From NCBI GenBank assembly GCA_023853785.1, contig JAJIRX010000983.1, forward strand, positions 124,001 through 188,000: 64,000 bases of DNA, in the 5' to 3' direction. The notes beneath the pieces are model-generated. The model worked only from the letters and a program-made list of their open reading frames with translations, was not told the DNA's origin and did not search any database. Both the position numbers and the translations under genes were made by a program. Positions 50,135-64,000 of the stretch are shown here, one piece after another. This stretch comes from Psilocybe azurescens (taxonomy: Eukaryota > Basidiomycota > Agaricomycetes > Agaricales > Agrocybaceae). The number at the start of each line of letters is the position of its first letter. The first letter of the stretch is position 1.

Positions 50135-50839
50135 ATGCGTTGGGCTGCAACTTTCCTTATAATATTCACGCTTTTCGCGGAACTGTGCCTAAGTCAAACC
50201 ACACAAATCGGATATTTGGCTCATAACTTTACCCTTTCTGCGCTGAATACCACATTGCCGAATACGAACGCGACGGGTGCACCTCTGGTACTAGGTCAAA
50301 ATGGTGAGCTTCATTCCACCAGCCGCATAATAGTACTCACCAATCACGTACGATAGGCGCTAGTGGCGGAATAACTTTCTACGTGACATCGGTCAGTCTT
50401 GAACGGCTGACACACCTTGACCAAGCTGATAGTATCAATCTAGACTTATGCATCGTTTCCGTACAACGACTATCCTGCACTAGGACTCGTCGATAAAGGG
50501 TTGCGAGCATATGGTTCGACTGGTCGCTGGATAACCAATGCCACCGCAGTGACAAGCGGCGGCACCCTAGGATGGGTCACCACTACACTTTACGCACATG
50601 CCGCTCCTGAGATCTACTCAGTCGTCCGACTACCCGCATACGAATATCCGCTCCTAGCGGCGAATGGGTTCCATAACCTGTGGTCACTGTGTCCCTTCTC
50701 TGGGAATCGACCCCAGACCAACATTGTGTTTAACGTGACGGCGAATATTCCTCCTCCGCCTTACCTCGGGTTTGACCCGTCTCTTTGCTATGACGTGGTC
50801 GTCACTGTTATACCTGTCGAAGGGCACAATGAGTGGTAA
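50135..50839 (+). CDS. small secreted glycoprotein, function unknown
   Basis: Three exons (50135-50303, 50357-50391, 50444-50839) join in phase to 199 residues. The first 20 residues (MRWAATFLIIFTLFAELCLS) form a clear signal peptide. The mature part is rich in Asn-x-Ser/Thr sites (NFT, NTT, NAT, NVT) and aromatic residues, with only two Cys after the signal, and ends in a hydrophobic CYDVVVTVIPVEGHNEW stretch. No transmembrane segment or GPI-type tail is obvious. I do not recognise an enzyme family. It could be a cell-wall or extracellular protein. The TATA box at 49987 supports expression from this start. Confidence 0.75.
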
Positions 50840-51487
50840 CGGTATGCCCATATTTCACTGGTTTAAGTGGTCACTGGGCATGGTTAACATCTACGTTATT
50901 TCAGACAACTCAAACGTACGAGATGATCAAACGATTTCAAAAATATACTCTTTACGATCTTGAACATTTATTTTATGGAATCGATTATACCAGAGGAACT
51001 TTCGTCTCTGCATTTACACATAGTATAATTCACCTGCTAGCTAACGTTTGCCTTAGGGTTCTTTGGACTTTTTATACTTGTAGCCTGTAAATACGGGGTA
51101 ATAAATGAGAATGGAAACCAATTCGCATTGCCACTTCAATCGCAAAGACTGGAAGTCAAGATCGTAGCTAATGGGGAGTTATTGTCACGCAAGAATACTC
51201 GACAGTGGGTGAATAAATCTGGACGAAGTCCCTCGATCAGAACCTGCTGTGATGAAAACGGCGAAAGCGGCTCAGAAAGGTCGCTTATAAACTCTGACAA
51301 AGAGGCAAATAAAGAGTGCGTCAACCAACGATTCCATTAAGTACTCGTATATCCTCCACCCCAATCCTACAATTACCTATTTTCTTAGATCTAGTATGTT
51401 ATGTAATGGTTCGAATTCCATCGAACTCCAAGGCAGTCGTTACGCCCCTGCGTTTCATTTTCCTCCGCCCACCATGCGGTTTCTGGC
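50840..51487. other. intergenic, convergent 3' ends
   Basis: Lies between the secreted-protein gene and the 3' end of ARG5,6. Nothing else supported; a GGTTCGAATTCC word at 51411 resembles a tRNA T-loop but no tRNA fold surrounds it. Confidence 0.5.
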
Positions 51488-54699
<3,212 letters not shown>

Positions 54700-54770
54700 T
54701 TGGGAAATAGATGGTAGTGGTAACACGGAAAGGGTGGAGAAAGGAACTTTTTCCGGCTCGTGACACTAAC

Positions 54771-54777
54771 TTTATAT
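54771..54777 (-). promoter_or_regulatory. TATA-like box of ARG5,6
   Basis: ATATAAA on the minus strand, about 72 nt upstream of the ATG at 54699. Confidence 0.45.
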
Positions 54778-55849
54778 GTATGCCCCCTTTTAAATTTATA
54801 GGCCCCGATTTTCCGACTACATCCTCTGCTTTATTCGGATCTCTGCACCGTTTTTGCTGTTCGCCAGTGCTATGTTTATCAAAGTGCATTGCTGGCCAAC
54901 ATATGCTCAACCTTCATAGCATCTTCTCTCCGGGTGACCCACTGCCGTGTAAGCACGAGACACTATCCCACGTTTATACTCGAGCTCTTGAAGAAGAGTT
55001 CTTTGCTGCAAGCTGGATGCGAGGCAAACACCAGGTCTCCAACCAGCCAATCTTAGAGTCAAGAACTGTTGTTTTTGAGTCACATTTGCCTGCGGCTCTA
55101 TGTGGAGACGAAGGTTCGCCACATGCTGTACCAACATACCCTCGTCTCATGAAAGCACAGTAACCCCAATACACGACATCCTACTACACGCGTCCTTGTT
55201 AAATTAACGCCCACGTCAAAGACAGTAAAAATAGGGCGTCAAATGAAAGTGGGGTTGTTCACAGCCTGTTTTTCAGTCAGACTTCCACGTAGGTTCTTCA
55301 AGCTTCCTCGCGACGCGTTCTTTACGGAATTTGGACAACTGTCCGAAGAACTGGAGAGCATAGCAAAATTAGGACTCGCGCCATGCAGGCGCTATCACAG
55401 CTAAACCAATCGGAAGCGTTATCTGATAAGATTTAACATCTGAAATACAACAGTGCTAGCAAAAGTACCAAGCCAAGCACCACGCTCTTGGCGATTCTAA
55501 TATACTTGTAGCCTTAGAATCTAGACAGGAGCAACTTAAAGGCCTCGGCTATAGGCTCGAACCCAGTCTACGAGATAAAATGTCCAAAAAAGTTCCTACT
55601 TGACTTTGTTTAGTATGAGCCATGAAAAATGAAAAATTTCTATGCACGAGGCCGAGTGATGATATGAATCAAACGGCTGGACATGTCACGGCCACAATCA
55701 TTCATATCGAGACTACATTAACTCGTTCAAGCTAATTAGTGTGTAGACGCGCTAATGTTGAGAATGATTAATCCGGATATATATTGCAAAAGGTATAAGT
55801 CATAACAAGTGGTGTATCCTTCTATGTGAGAGTAAATACGACGAGATGA
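54778..55849. other. intergenic
   Basis: Upstream flank of ARG5,6 and 3' flank of the next minus-strand gene. A 150-codon frame at 54711-55163 overlaps the ARG5,6 promoter and shows no motif; I treat it as chance. Confidence 0.45.
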
Positions 55850-56819
55850 TTAGTACGATCCGGCGGCAGCGGGATGTCCCAACACAACGATCAGGCTGGT
55901 GAGCTGGAGGTCGTAAACAATACTGACAACAGCACTGATCTCGGGGATGAGGACGACGATCAAGGTGGCAACGATTTTGACAGCGAGTCCGAGAAGGACC
56001 GCAAGGAGACCACTACAAGAAGATTTAGTCTTATGCATTACAGTTGAGGTATTTGAGGAACTTACCCAATGTTGGCGACGAGAGTCAGGACGGCGCCAGC
56101 CGCGAGCCCTTTAACTGCAACGACAACAGTGAGCAGAAGGAGGAGGACGAGCTGATGGGACAAGGGTCATCAGTATACAGAATAAATTAGTCGGTATCAA
56201 CTAACCTTGAGGAGAACAGCAACGATGACCGCGAGTTGCTGAATGCTGATGATAGTGCCAGCAACACTGAGAACAAAGCCGGTAGGATTGTCGACAATGT
56301 ATTGTACGTATTCAATAGCAACCTGAATTTCGGCAACGACTTCGGTGAGGAGTTCAACGACGACCTCGATTTTGATGTCGGCCTTGACAGAAACAGCGGT
56401 CTCTGTAAAATAAGAGAACATTTACAGTTCGACAACTATGCGCAAATAAAGAAAGGGATAAAGAACGTACGAATTTTAGCAGCGATGGGGGTGATCTTGT
56501 CAGTGAGACCGATGAAGATCTCAGGGAGACTGGGGTGTTGGACATCACGAGCCTCGGAGGATTGGAGGGCGGAAAGGGGAGAGTCTCCACCGGTCAGCTG
56601 AGGAACGGCACCTCCAAGGGAAGAGAGCGCATCAGTAGCGTCACGGCGCCCGACGCCAGGGATGACGGAGGCACCTCCATTAGAACCGAGTTCACTGAGA
56701 AGGCCGGCAAGAGCAGCACCACCAAGCGCACTAGTGTCCTGACGAGGAACAAGAGGCGCAGCGATGGAGAAAGCGGCACAGGCAATCGTGATGAGGGTAG
56801 AGAGTGAGCGGGAGTACAT
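55850..56819 (-). CDS. signal-peptide protein with hydrophobic Val/Leu-rich C-terminal half, function unknown
   Basis: Four exons (56471-56819, 56206-56402, 56066-56151, 55850-56012) join in phase to 264 residues. The N-terminus MYSRSLSTLITIACAAFSIA is a signal peptide followed by LVPRQD, a possible Kex2-like (PR) cleavage context. A Gly/Ala/Ser-rich middle comes next, then an amphipathic stretch and a long Val/Ile/Leu-rich region (for example LVLLLLLTVVVAVKGLAAGA) that could form several membrane helices. I know no family with this arrangement. TATAAA lies at 56955-56960 on the same strand. It neighbours another small signal-peptide gene on the same strand. Confidence 0.75.
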
Positions 56820-56954
56820 CTTTTAAATTCGATGAGGGATGGACGAAAAACGAATGTGGGGCTGTCGAAAGAGAGGACAGGAGGATGATTAGCAGAGAGA
56901 ACCGGTGGTGAGTAAACTCGATAGAGAATAGCCAGCTCTGCACGCCCTCTCACA

Positions 56955-56960
56955 TTTATA
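56955..56960 (-). promoter_or_regulatory. TATA box of the 55.9-56.8 kb gene
   Basis: TATAAA on the minus strand, about 136 nt upstream of the ATG at 56819. Confidence 0.55.
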
Positions 56961-58443
56961 CGTTCCTACTAAGCGAGTGTTTATTCCGCCCATTAAAAAT
57001 TTTTGAGGTGTTATCATGATGTCGTCAAACGCCGCCCATTAAAGCAGGCAAGTATTCCGGATTCAACATTATCAATCACAGAAAGACATAAAAATGCCCT
57101 CATCGCTGCTTCTAGCGCTTATGATGGAGCTAAAAGAAGCGTACTAAACGTCAACGCTAAATATACTTACCATTTTTGGTATTTCGCATCAAATTCATCA
57201 ACGCGTGTAACAGAAGCGCCGCTCGAGTCTATGGCAGTCGAAGCCACCCCTGAGCTCCGCTGAGGAGCGTAACCAGGTCGATATGGAGCACTTTTGGAGT
57301 TGTATACTCGAGTGCGCACCTGTAGATACTATTTGTGTGTCCAGTCGTACTTTTCAAAGCTAGAATGAGCGTGAAAAACTATTCCTATGACAGTCATCAA
57401 CGATGGGTTCTTCATAGAATATTGGAAAGATCCATTTAAACATGTTCAAACCTTATTTCCGACCCTTCTGCAAATCTGTCAAGGAGGACATATCGCGAAA
57501 TATTATCAGCGTATCGCGTCTTTTCGATTCGTTTGTTTATGCTTCTGCAATCAAACAGCGCTTGGAAAATGAACGGCGTTCAGTCTCGTTCAATTTTCGA
57601 AGGGGTAAAATATATGATAGAAGTTCGGGTTCTCCTCCGACATGCCCCGAGTCTCTTGTAAGTTATGTAAATTAGTAACAGGGACGGGAAGCAGTGGAAG
57701 AATGACAGTGACATACTTATGGCTGGCGCAAAATTGAGTCACCGCAGTAGTTCATGTCAAGGTGTTGAATTGTTTCGAACGAGTTGGGCATAAGAATTTT
57801 CAACTCTAAATACTTACATACCTATACTGAATTGAATCACTTCCCTGTCGATCCCTTATAATTAGCCCAGTGTGCTGCGTACTGTAGAGTTAAAAAAGCT
57901 AAGAAGGACCAGACCATAAGCGCGCATCGTTGAGTAATTCCGAGGTCTTACAATATTGCGGTGCGGGCCAGTTGAATAACTATCGCTTTTCTGTCCCACC
58001 TCAATGTTCATGCACATTCGGTTGTCATCGTGTGTCGTGTGGCGCGGCAAATTCCCTTTATTCACGTACTTCTTTGTGGGCGCAATTAATTATGACAACG
58101 CGTCAAATTTCACTATCGAACCTCGCTGTCGAATGCGGAAGGTTTCATGGCCCATGGAACGGTAACGATGGAAGGAATGAACTTGCTATGAAAATAGCGA
58201 GGATATAGATAATGCAGTAGAGAGGAGATTACAGAATAGCACTAATAGGAGCACAGACTTCAAAGGTCGTTTATGTTTACAAGGGATCTACAATGATTAA
58301 AGTGACAATGGCTATGGTAGAAAAGTTAGTTCAAACAAGTTTGTCGGTTGCAAACCACGCTACGCACTATATTAGAGATATAATAGAGCTTGAAAAGCCT
58401 TGAATTGCAGACTAGTTTGAGGAATCTATGAAGAGTGACGTCA
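56961..58443. other. intergenic, no supported gene
   Basis: Short frames only, none with motifs. Confidence 0.5.
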
Positions 58444-59076
58444 TCAGAAACGAATACATTGAAGACGCGTTAAATAATAGTACTCACCCTCACTCACAGC
58501 CTTTCCTTCACCCTCTCCCTGGACACTGGGCGATTCAGATTTCAAGCTATTTGTGTCCGCTCTCAAGCGGAAAGCGACTTTCCTCTTCATATTGGCCAAG
58601 GCGAGGTTCTTAATCTTCGCGTACTTCTTGAATTTGGCAATCAATCTAGCTCGCGACGCGGACCTCCTATCCAGCTCCTCCTCACAATCAACGTGATGAT
58701 AGCTCGTCGCATCAGGTTGCTGAAACTGCGGAGGCTGGTGGCCTTGTTTCTCTTGTTGAGGAGAGTAATGGCGTTGAGGAGGAAAGCGGTAAGCAGAAAC
58801 CGCGTTGTAAACTTTCAGACTGTTCTGCCACAGCGAGCCGTCCGTCATATACGCGTCATTGACCATGAGAAACTTGTCCGCCAGTTTCCCATAGGTATAT
58901 ACATGACTCCAGGGGGAAGACGCTGAGGACACGGGGTATCCTCGTTGCGAGTCGGTGTGGTAGCCATGGCGGGCGGCGATGGCGATGGGCGCAGAGAGCG
59001 CAGGGCTGATAAGAGAGGAGAAGAGCGCGGCGATGCAGGCGTAGTTGATAAAGATAGTTGGGATAAAAGAATGCAT
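58444..59076 (-). CDS. small secreted protein with basic C-terminal half, function unknown
   Basis: A single open frame of 210 residues starts at the ATG at 59076. Residues 1-29 form a signal peptide ending near SPALSAPIA, with a possible processing site after IAARH. The middle is Tyr/Gln/His-rich (HYSPQQEKQGHQPPQFQQ) and the last 90 residues are strongly basic (KFKKYAKIKNLALANMKRK). No family recognised. The 3' end is uncertain because GTGAGT donors lie close to the end (about 58493), so a final small exon may replace the last residues. A TATA box lies at 59224. Confidence 0.65.
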   Translation of the reverse strand: MHSFIPTIFINYACIAALFSSLISPALSAPIAIAARHGYHTDSQRGYPVSSASSPWSHVYTYGKLADKFLMVNDAYMTDGSLWQNSLKVYNAVSAYRFPPQRHYSPQQEKQGHQPPQFQQPDATSYHHVDCEEELDRRSASRARLIAKFKKYAKIKNLALANMKRKVAFRLRADTNSLKSESPSVQGEGEGKAVSEGEYYYLTRLQCIRF

Positions 59077-59223
59077 TGGTGTAAACGAGTGAATGTGTGT
59101 GGTAGATAAGGACTGTGATGATGGGCGCGGCGGGAGTAGTGCAGAGCCAAGGAGGGCTCGAGTCCCAGATGGAGTGGGAGTCTTTCAAAACCTCCGGATG
59201 CGATTGTGAAAGCACCTGGTCGA

Positions 59224-59231
59224 CTTTTATA
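59224..59231 (-). promoter_or_regulatory. TATA box of the 58.4-59.1 kb gene
   Basis: TATAAAAG on the minus strand, about 148 nt upstream of the ATG at 59076. Confidence 0.55.
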
Positions 59232-60613
59232 CCGCAGAGCTATGATGGAGCCACAGGGCGCTGGGCCATGATGGATAAAATTTATGAAACTCTAGGCACC
59301 ATATGCGATAAGTAAGTAAAATAGAATAAAGAAACGTCAATGTCATAAAAGCCACCTACGATTAATATGGGAAGCGGTTCTATTTTTAGAATATGAAAAC
59401 CGCACAAGAACCACCCAAGCCACCGAGAAAGCCTAAAGAATCATTTAGAACTTAGCCTATTCCTTGACCAGATGGACAGCGTGAAACTACGCGTCTTCTT
59501 TCTTCTATCATCGTAAGCCAGAAGTTTTGCAACAAATGATCTTGCTGTGAGCTAGAACCAACGGCGAATGTTTGACTTGAACATACGTCTAACATTTGAG
59601 ATGCACCTTGCACGATAACGCTCTTCCTGGATATGTCTTTATATGTTCAAGAATCTTCGGTTCCGTCACGGGTCATGTAGAAGGATGCAGAATGCACAGT
59701 GACAATGGCAGTGGCAGTCTGAATCTACAAATCACAGACCATTCGTTGTCTTCAACCATGCCTATCATCGAAATTAACTTTCAATCACATTAAGAGAAGA
59801 AAGAAACGCACATGAGCAGCATGGTATGCATCAAAATAACGCAAGCCTCCAAGCAAACCAGCGTGGACAGGACTTCATTCGAAACCTATAAATGTACCAC
59901 AGTGAAAAATGACGTCAACAACTACGTGCATCGCAGTAGCTCGGTGTTTGTCCATGGATTGGATTTTCCCATTCATACAGTCTCGACTCTCTTTCCCGCG
60001 AGCCTTCGCGTGGATGCAGTATCTCTCGTGTCAACGAAAAGACAGGACAGACTTCACGTCGAGTGTTCAAGTCCCAACTCGTATTAGTCGCGACTGCACA
60101 GGGCAGAATGTAACCTATTCGTTAGTAGGAAACACTGGTTGTCAGCTAGTATCACACAGAGCACCCAATTGTTTCCAAGAAGTGTACGCTTAACTTAACA
60201 AGGTAGATGGGCAGCGTTTATCTTGAGTCTAATCGATAACAAAACTTAGTAACAAATCCTAACCGCAGAAACATGGCATGCATACGCACCGTTCGCCCTG
60301 CCATCCTTCATCATAAAAAGGGAACATGCACATTCTCAAATAAAGTTCCGAAAACTGACGAATGGAGCAATTGATGCCCATAATTATCGAGAAAGAAAAA
60401 AAGAGTACAGGTGGGATAGTGATACAAGATCCTAGAATAAGTGGTTGAAAGGAAAGCAGCACCGAAATAAATAAAAAAAGAAAGCCTCTTGAGTGGTAAA
60501 CATTAAAAGAGAGTGGATGGATAAAAATGCGAAAACGAGAAAGAAGGAGTGGAAGAAACCTTAGCTGAGGACATCCCCAAATGCCCAGCGATTCCGATCC
60601 GATAAAGAAAAGC
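59232..60613. other. intergenic, no supported gene
   Basis: No recognisable gene. Includes the 3' flank of the Bem46-type gene, A-rich on the + strand near 60385-60495. Confidence 0.5.
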
Positions 60614-62011
60614 ACTACAATCCTGACCGAGGAGGCGATCCTGACTTTTCTTGACTGTCTCCAAGACTGGCGATGAACTCTGCGATGGCACTCCAATACC
60701 CGGGTTGTGTACATGTATCATCTACCAAATGAGCATAAAATCCTTAGGCATTGACAAAGAATAACTCACTGTGTGCCCCACACTCAAATTCCATGTACTT
60801 GGCCCGCTCAAGCCCAACCTTGTACTCGCTCCCATTTGGTTTCTTCTTCTCGCCCCTCTTCGCCACCGCCTCCCACAGTGCACGCATATGCTCCCTCGGC
60901 ACAATCTCATCTCTCGCTCCACTGAGCATGAGTATGGGCGTCGTTGCAGGTATCAACGGGATTTTGGACGCCGAGTCCCATTTTTGGTGGCACAAGAAGG
61001 AAAAAGGCCCGAGCACAGGCAGCGCATGTGGGACGAGGCTGGGCAATGAAGTAAATGTGTTTTCGAGGATGAGAGCTCTGATCTTGGTGGGATTTCGGCT
61101 TGCGAGGTCGATGGCTACGGCACCGCCGATGGATTGTCCGTATAGGATCTACTCGGAGATTAGCGGAGGACCGAAGTGAGAAAGAAATATGCATACAATC
61201 GAGGTTCGTTTAAGAGTAGGATTCGAGGTGAGGTAGTCGAGGACGGTCTGCGCGTCTATTCGCAAGCCTGGATTTTTGTGTTAGCTTTTGCAGCTGCGAG
61301 GTAAGTAGCAGCCTGAGGAACTTGCCCTTCTCTGATGGCGATCCGTCGGAATGTCCGTAACCTCTGTAACACATCATAAGAACATTACACCGCATCTTCC
61401 TGTAGAATATGCCTGCGAGCGGAATGCGATGGCCCATGTTCCCGCCATTCCCGTGAAACATGATGACTGTCGGCCGACTTGAAATGAACTAGGACACCTT
61501 AAATCAGCGTCATCTCACTCGCAATACGTAAACCAAGGACTGACCTCATCCTCTGTCACGGACTGCGGGATATCCATGTACGTCCCTCCGTGTCCCACAT
61601 CCTTCTTCTGCGGCAGCAGGTAGCACCGTAGTGTCACATCGTCTGAAGTCCTGAGTTCCAGGTCCTCGTAAGGCAATTCGAAATCGGATGGACGGGCAAC
61701 TTCTATAAAAAGCTGATGTGTAAATGGATATTCATTGCTATCGCAGCGCCACCAGTACCTGTCCTGGATCCAGGGGGGAAATGCTGAAGGATATATCAGA
61801 TAGTTTTGGCCATAATATATAAGACCTGCGCCTATCGAGTCCGTTAAAGTCTGTACAGACCCCAAAGTTGTGTTGGAAACACAAACCTAAGGTCGACAAC
61901 CCTGCCGCTGTGGCAAATGTGCCCTACATGTACACATTCAGTATAATAATTTATGAATTCATGGAGGCTTACTTTTGCAAAGGTTTCCAGAGAAGGGAAG
62001 AAACCGGACAT
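60614..62011 (-). CDS. Bem46/ABHD13-type alpha/beta hydrolase
   Basis: The start ATG at 62011 gives MSGFFPSLETFAK; further exons give ATAAGLSTLGAGLIYYGQNY, a membrane-anchor-like stretch, then LIYPSAFPP. The hydrolase core shows the oxyanion motif MFHGNGGNMGHR, the nucleophile elbow GQSIGG (Ser), LSGARDEIVP (Asp) and GAHND (His), completing a catalytic triad as in fungal Bem46 and animal ABHD13. These are membrane-anchored hydrolases linked in fungi to cell polarity; the substrate is uncertain. The stop is at 60614-60616. Exon 61759-61831 is one base too long for its neighbours: the G6 run at 61783-61788 should probably be G5, which also restores a PPGSRTEV stretch. The intron 61268-61325 starts with GC (GCAAGT). 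It is divergent from UBC13. Confidence 0.88.
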
Positions 62012-62415
62012 GGTATGAAGCAGAGTTGATGAGTTCGCGCTGTTTCGCGGAGATTGGGAACGGCGATCCGCGCTTGTTCTTGTTTGCCAAACCCAGACTC
62101 AAACAATAAAAGCTCGGTCCAGCTAGAATCAGACAGAATTGTATCATTATTATGGCGAAGAAAGGTTGCAATATCATTTCAATATTTTATCAGATATTAT
62201 TCAGTGCTCTTTACTGTCTGAAGTAGTAACGGAGGATTTTTGTTGTGCAAGGGCCTTCCTTACAAGGATCGGTCGCTGAGTCATCCGATAACGAAAGCAC
62301 TGCGCCGAACGCAAAGGCCGATCGTAACTACTTGTAAACCATCTTCCTCCATCCACCTCCATTTCTATCTATTTTTTACTCTTTCTGGGTTGTAACCTCC
62401 TCAAAGTTTTTTCAA
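62012..62415. promoter_or_regulatory. bidirectional promoter between the Bem46-type gene and UBC13
   Basis: 404 bp separate the two divergent ATGs (62011 minus, 62416 plus). A C/T-rich stretch on the + strand at 62339-62400 lies directly before UBC13. No clear TATA box for either gene. Confidence 0.55.
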
Positions 62416-63191
62416 ATGGCTCTCCCCAAAGTGTGTAATACTATCTGCTCCTGAATCTCTACTAAGGATCGCGGGCTTATCGTGTTACAGCGAATTATCA
62501 AGGTAAGCACAACCCTGTTGCGTAACCGCGATCGTGCGACCAACTCACCTATCCTTCTCTCACAGGAAACGGAAAGACTCGTCGCAGATCCAGCTCCCGG
62601 AATCTCTGCACTACCACATGAAGATAACTTGCGGTACTTTGATGTCATCATTGAAGGTCCAGGGGGAAGCCCATTCCAAAGTACGCCCAGGGCTCTGTTC
62701 TTTCAGCTTCGATGACTGATCACCCTGCATGAATTCTATCAAAAGATGGCAAATTCAAACTAGAGCTTTTCCTTCCTGAAGAGTACCCGATGGCGCCTCC
62801 CAAGGTGAGGTTCCTGACCAAGATCTACCATCCCAATATCGGTCAGTGGCGCGTTTGTCATCCTTCCCTTATCTTGCAAAGCTCATTATCATTTGCTGCC
62901 CTCGTTATTTACAATTTCACAGATAAACTGGGACGGATATGCTTGGATATCTTGAAAGGTACGTCATCCCTACCGATTTGTCAACCCCTTACCCATGTCA
63001 TGCCCATCCTCTGCATAGACAAATGGTCACCCGCCCTCCAAATCCGAACCGTTCTACTATCCGTCCAGGCGCTCCTCAGTGCCCCTAATCCCGACGATCC
63101 TCTTGCCACCGATGTCGCAAAGCACTACAAAGAAGACGAAGCGGATGCACAGCGAGTGAGCCAGGAATGGACCCAGAAGTACGCTGTCTAG
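62416..63191 (+). CDS. UBC13: ubiquitin-conjugating enzyme E2 N (Ubc13)
   Basis: Six exons (62416-62430, 62491-62502, 62566-62680, 62746-62841, 62923-62958, 63019-63191) join in phase to 148 residues, the usual E2 size. The catalytic motif [19 protein letters not shown] contains the active Cys (about residue 86), and [20 protein letters not shown] is typical of Ubc13 rather than other E2s. With an Mms2-like partner it builds Lys63-linked ubiquitin chains for post-replication DNA repair and signalling. The first coding exon is 15 nt and the second only 12 nt. No indel is seen. Confidence 0.96.
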
Positions 63192-64000
63192 ATGTTTAGG
63201 CCCATCATTGGGAGTAGTGCTGGTACGTAGGCGAAGCGTACCACTCCACATATCCTAGTCTATGGGCTGTTGTTTTGATTTCCTAGTTTCTGATTCCCCC
63301 GCCAACAACGACAATTCAAGCTGTTAATGATATTCAATCACGTTGTAACGACCAAGTAAATAGTGTAAGAACAGGGTTGCATTCTGTATTGAACATCCTG
63401 TTGTACAGGGCTGTTAATATATTCTGTCACACTTGCCGTGGCGTACGACAGATTCCTGGCGATTATGGTGAGCTAGAGGGCGGATTTAAGGATGTAATGA
63501 ACAATTCGGGAACATACTTACCCGCTTTAGCAATCGATCTGCTAAATTGATAGGCTCTACATGGTAAAGGATGCCATCATCTGGGAGCACTGCTCCGTCG
63601 GTACATTCTCGGGAATATTGGCTTCGTGGACAATTCTCCAACCCTCAAGCAGAAGAACTTAAAGACTCATGTACAGGCCCTGTTTTCCTAATTTGGCTCG
63701 TATTTCAATAGTACGTATCATGATCTGGTGTAATCCAAGTTGTAAAATCCAAGTTAGCTGAACTGTGCTTTCATGAGCAGGACGACAAACATGTATTCCG
63801 AATCCAAGTTTATTTCCACTTTCAGCATCGCAGGTAAATGGGGCAGAAACACGAGCGCTCGTGTCATACTCGCCGTATGAACTAGGCTGTTCTGCGGCAA
63901 TGATATTGATTTCACCCGGCTTTCTAGTCAGAAGGTTAACTCCTGGAAAGCTTAAGAAGCAACTACATAGTGGGCACTAGTGGACATCGGCCTTCCCGGA
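63192..64000. other. 3' flank of UBC13, no supported gene
   Basis: No open frame of note on either strand up to the right edge. Confidence 0.5.

Noticed and set aside
51405..51425. GGTTCGAATTCC as a tRNA T-loop
   Set aside because: No acceptor stem, anticodon arm or D-arm can be placed around it.
54711..55163. 150-codon + strand frame overlapping the ARG5,6 promoter
   Set aside because: No motif and it spans the TATA region of ARG5,6; taken as chance.

Overview
This window looks like nuclear DNA of an agaricomycete (mushroom-forming basidiomycete, probably Agaricales). Protein-coding genes are cut by many short introns, mostly about 50-80 nt, with GT-AG and a few GC-AG borders. The recognisable proteins are typical of white-rot or litter fungi: a secreted aryl-alcohol-oxidase-like GMC oxidoreductase, two cytochrome P450s and a fungal etherase-like glutathione transferase, beside housekeeping genes (transaldolase, ARG5,6, UBC13). 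I infer the clade from gene content and structure and do not name a species. I see no rRNA, convincing tRNA or CRISPR.

Layout. 1-1.34 kb: 5' part of an unrecognised minus-strand gene with a zinc-ribbon-like N-terminus, running off the left edge. 3.24-4.18 kb: a 946-bp non-autonomous DNA transposon with inverted ends, an 8-bp target duplication and regular subterminal repeats. 4.2-10.2 kb: gene-poor and microsatellite-rich. 10.2-12.3 kb: RING-finger gene with a 4-nt exon. 12.3-15.1 kb: strongly pyrimidine-rich, CATC-type repeats. 15.1-19.6 kb: no supported gene. 19.6-24.8 kb: GMC oxidoreductase and a P450 on the minus strand. 25.3-25.6 kb: an inverted repeat. 27.9-29.2 kb: transaldolase. 32.8-33.6 kb: GST. 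36.7-39.3 kb: second P450. 39.9-43.7 kb: leucine-rich-repeat protein resembling PP1 regulator PPP1R37. 44.3-45.3 kb: nuclear-type (Dot5/BCP) peroxiredoxin. 45.3-50.1 kb: no supported gene. 50.1-50.8 kb: small secreted glycoprotein. 51.5-54.7 kb: bifunctional ARG5,6. 55.8-59.1 kb: two small signal-peptide proteins. 60.6-63.2 kb: Bem46-type hydrolase and UBC13, divergently transcribed from a 404-bp spacer.

How the genes fit together. Between 19.6 and 39.3 kb every recognised gene belongs to oxidative or detoxification metabolism: alcohol oxidase, two P450s, an NADPH-pathway enzyme (transaldolase) and a GST. This is compatible with handling lignin-derived aromatics, but the genes are far apart and on both strands, so a true cluster is unproven. 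The right third is mostly conserved housekeeping and signalling genes.

A general warning. Many genes carry single-base insertions or deletions, mostly in short homopolymers. Several are proved by exon-phase arithmetic, and they occur even in genes expected to be essential. I read these as consensus errors in the assembly rather than mass pseudogenisation. Gene coordinates below span the whole gene including introns; where an indel is inferred, the given end assumes it is an error.
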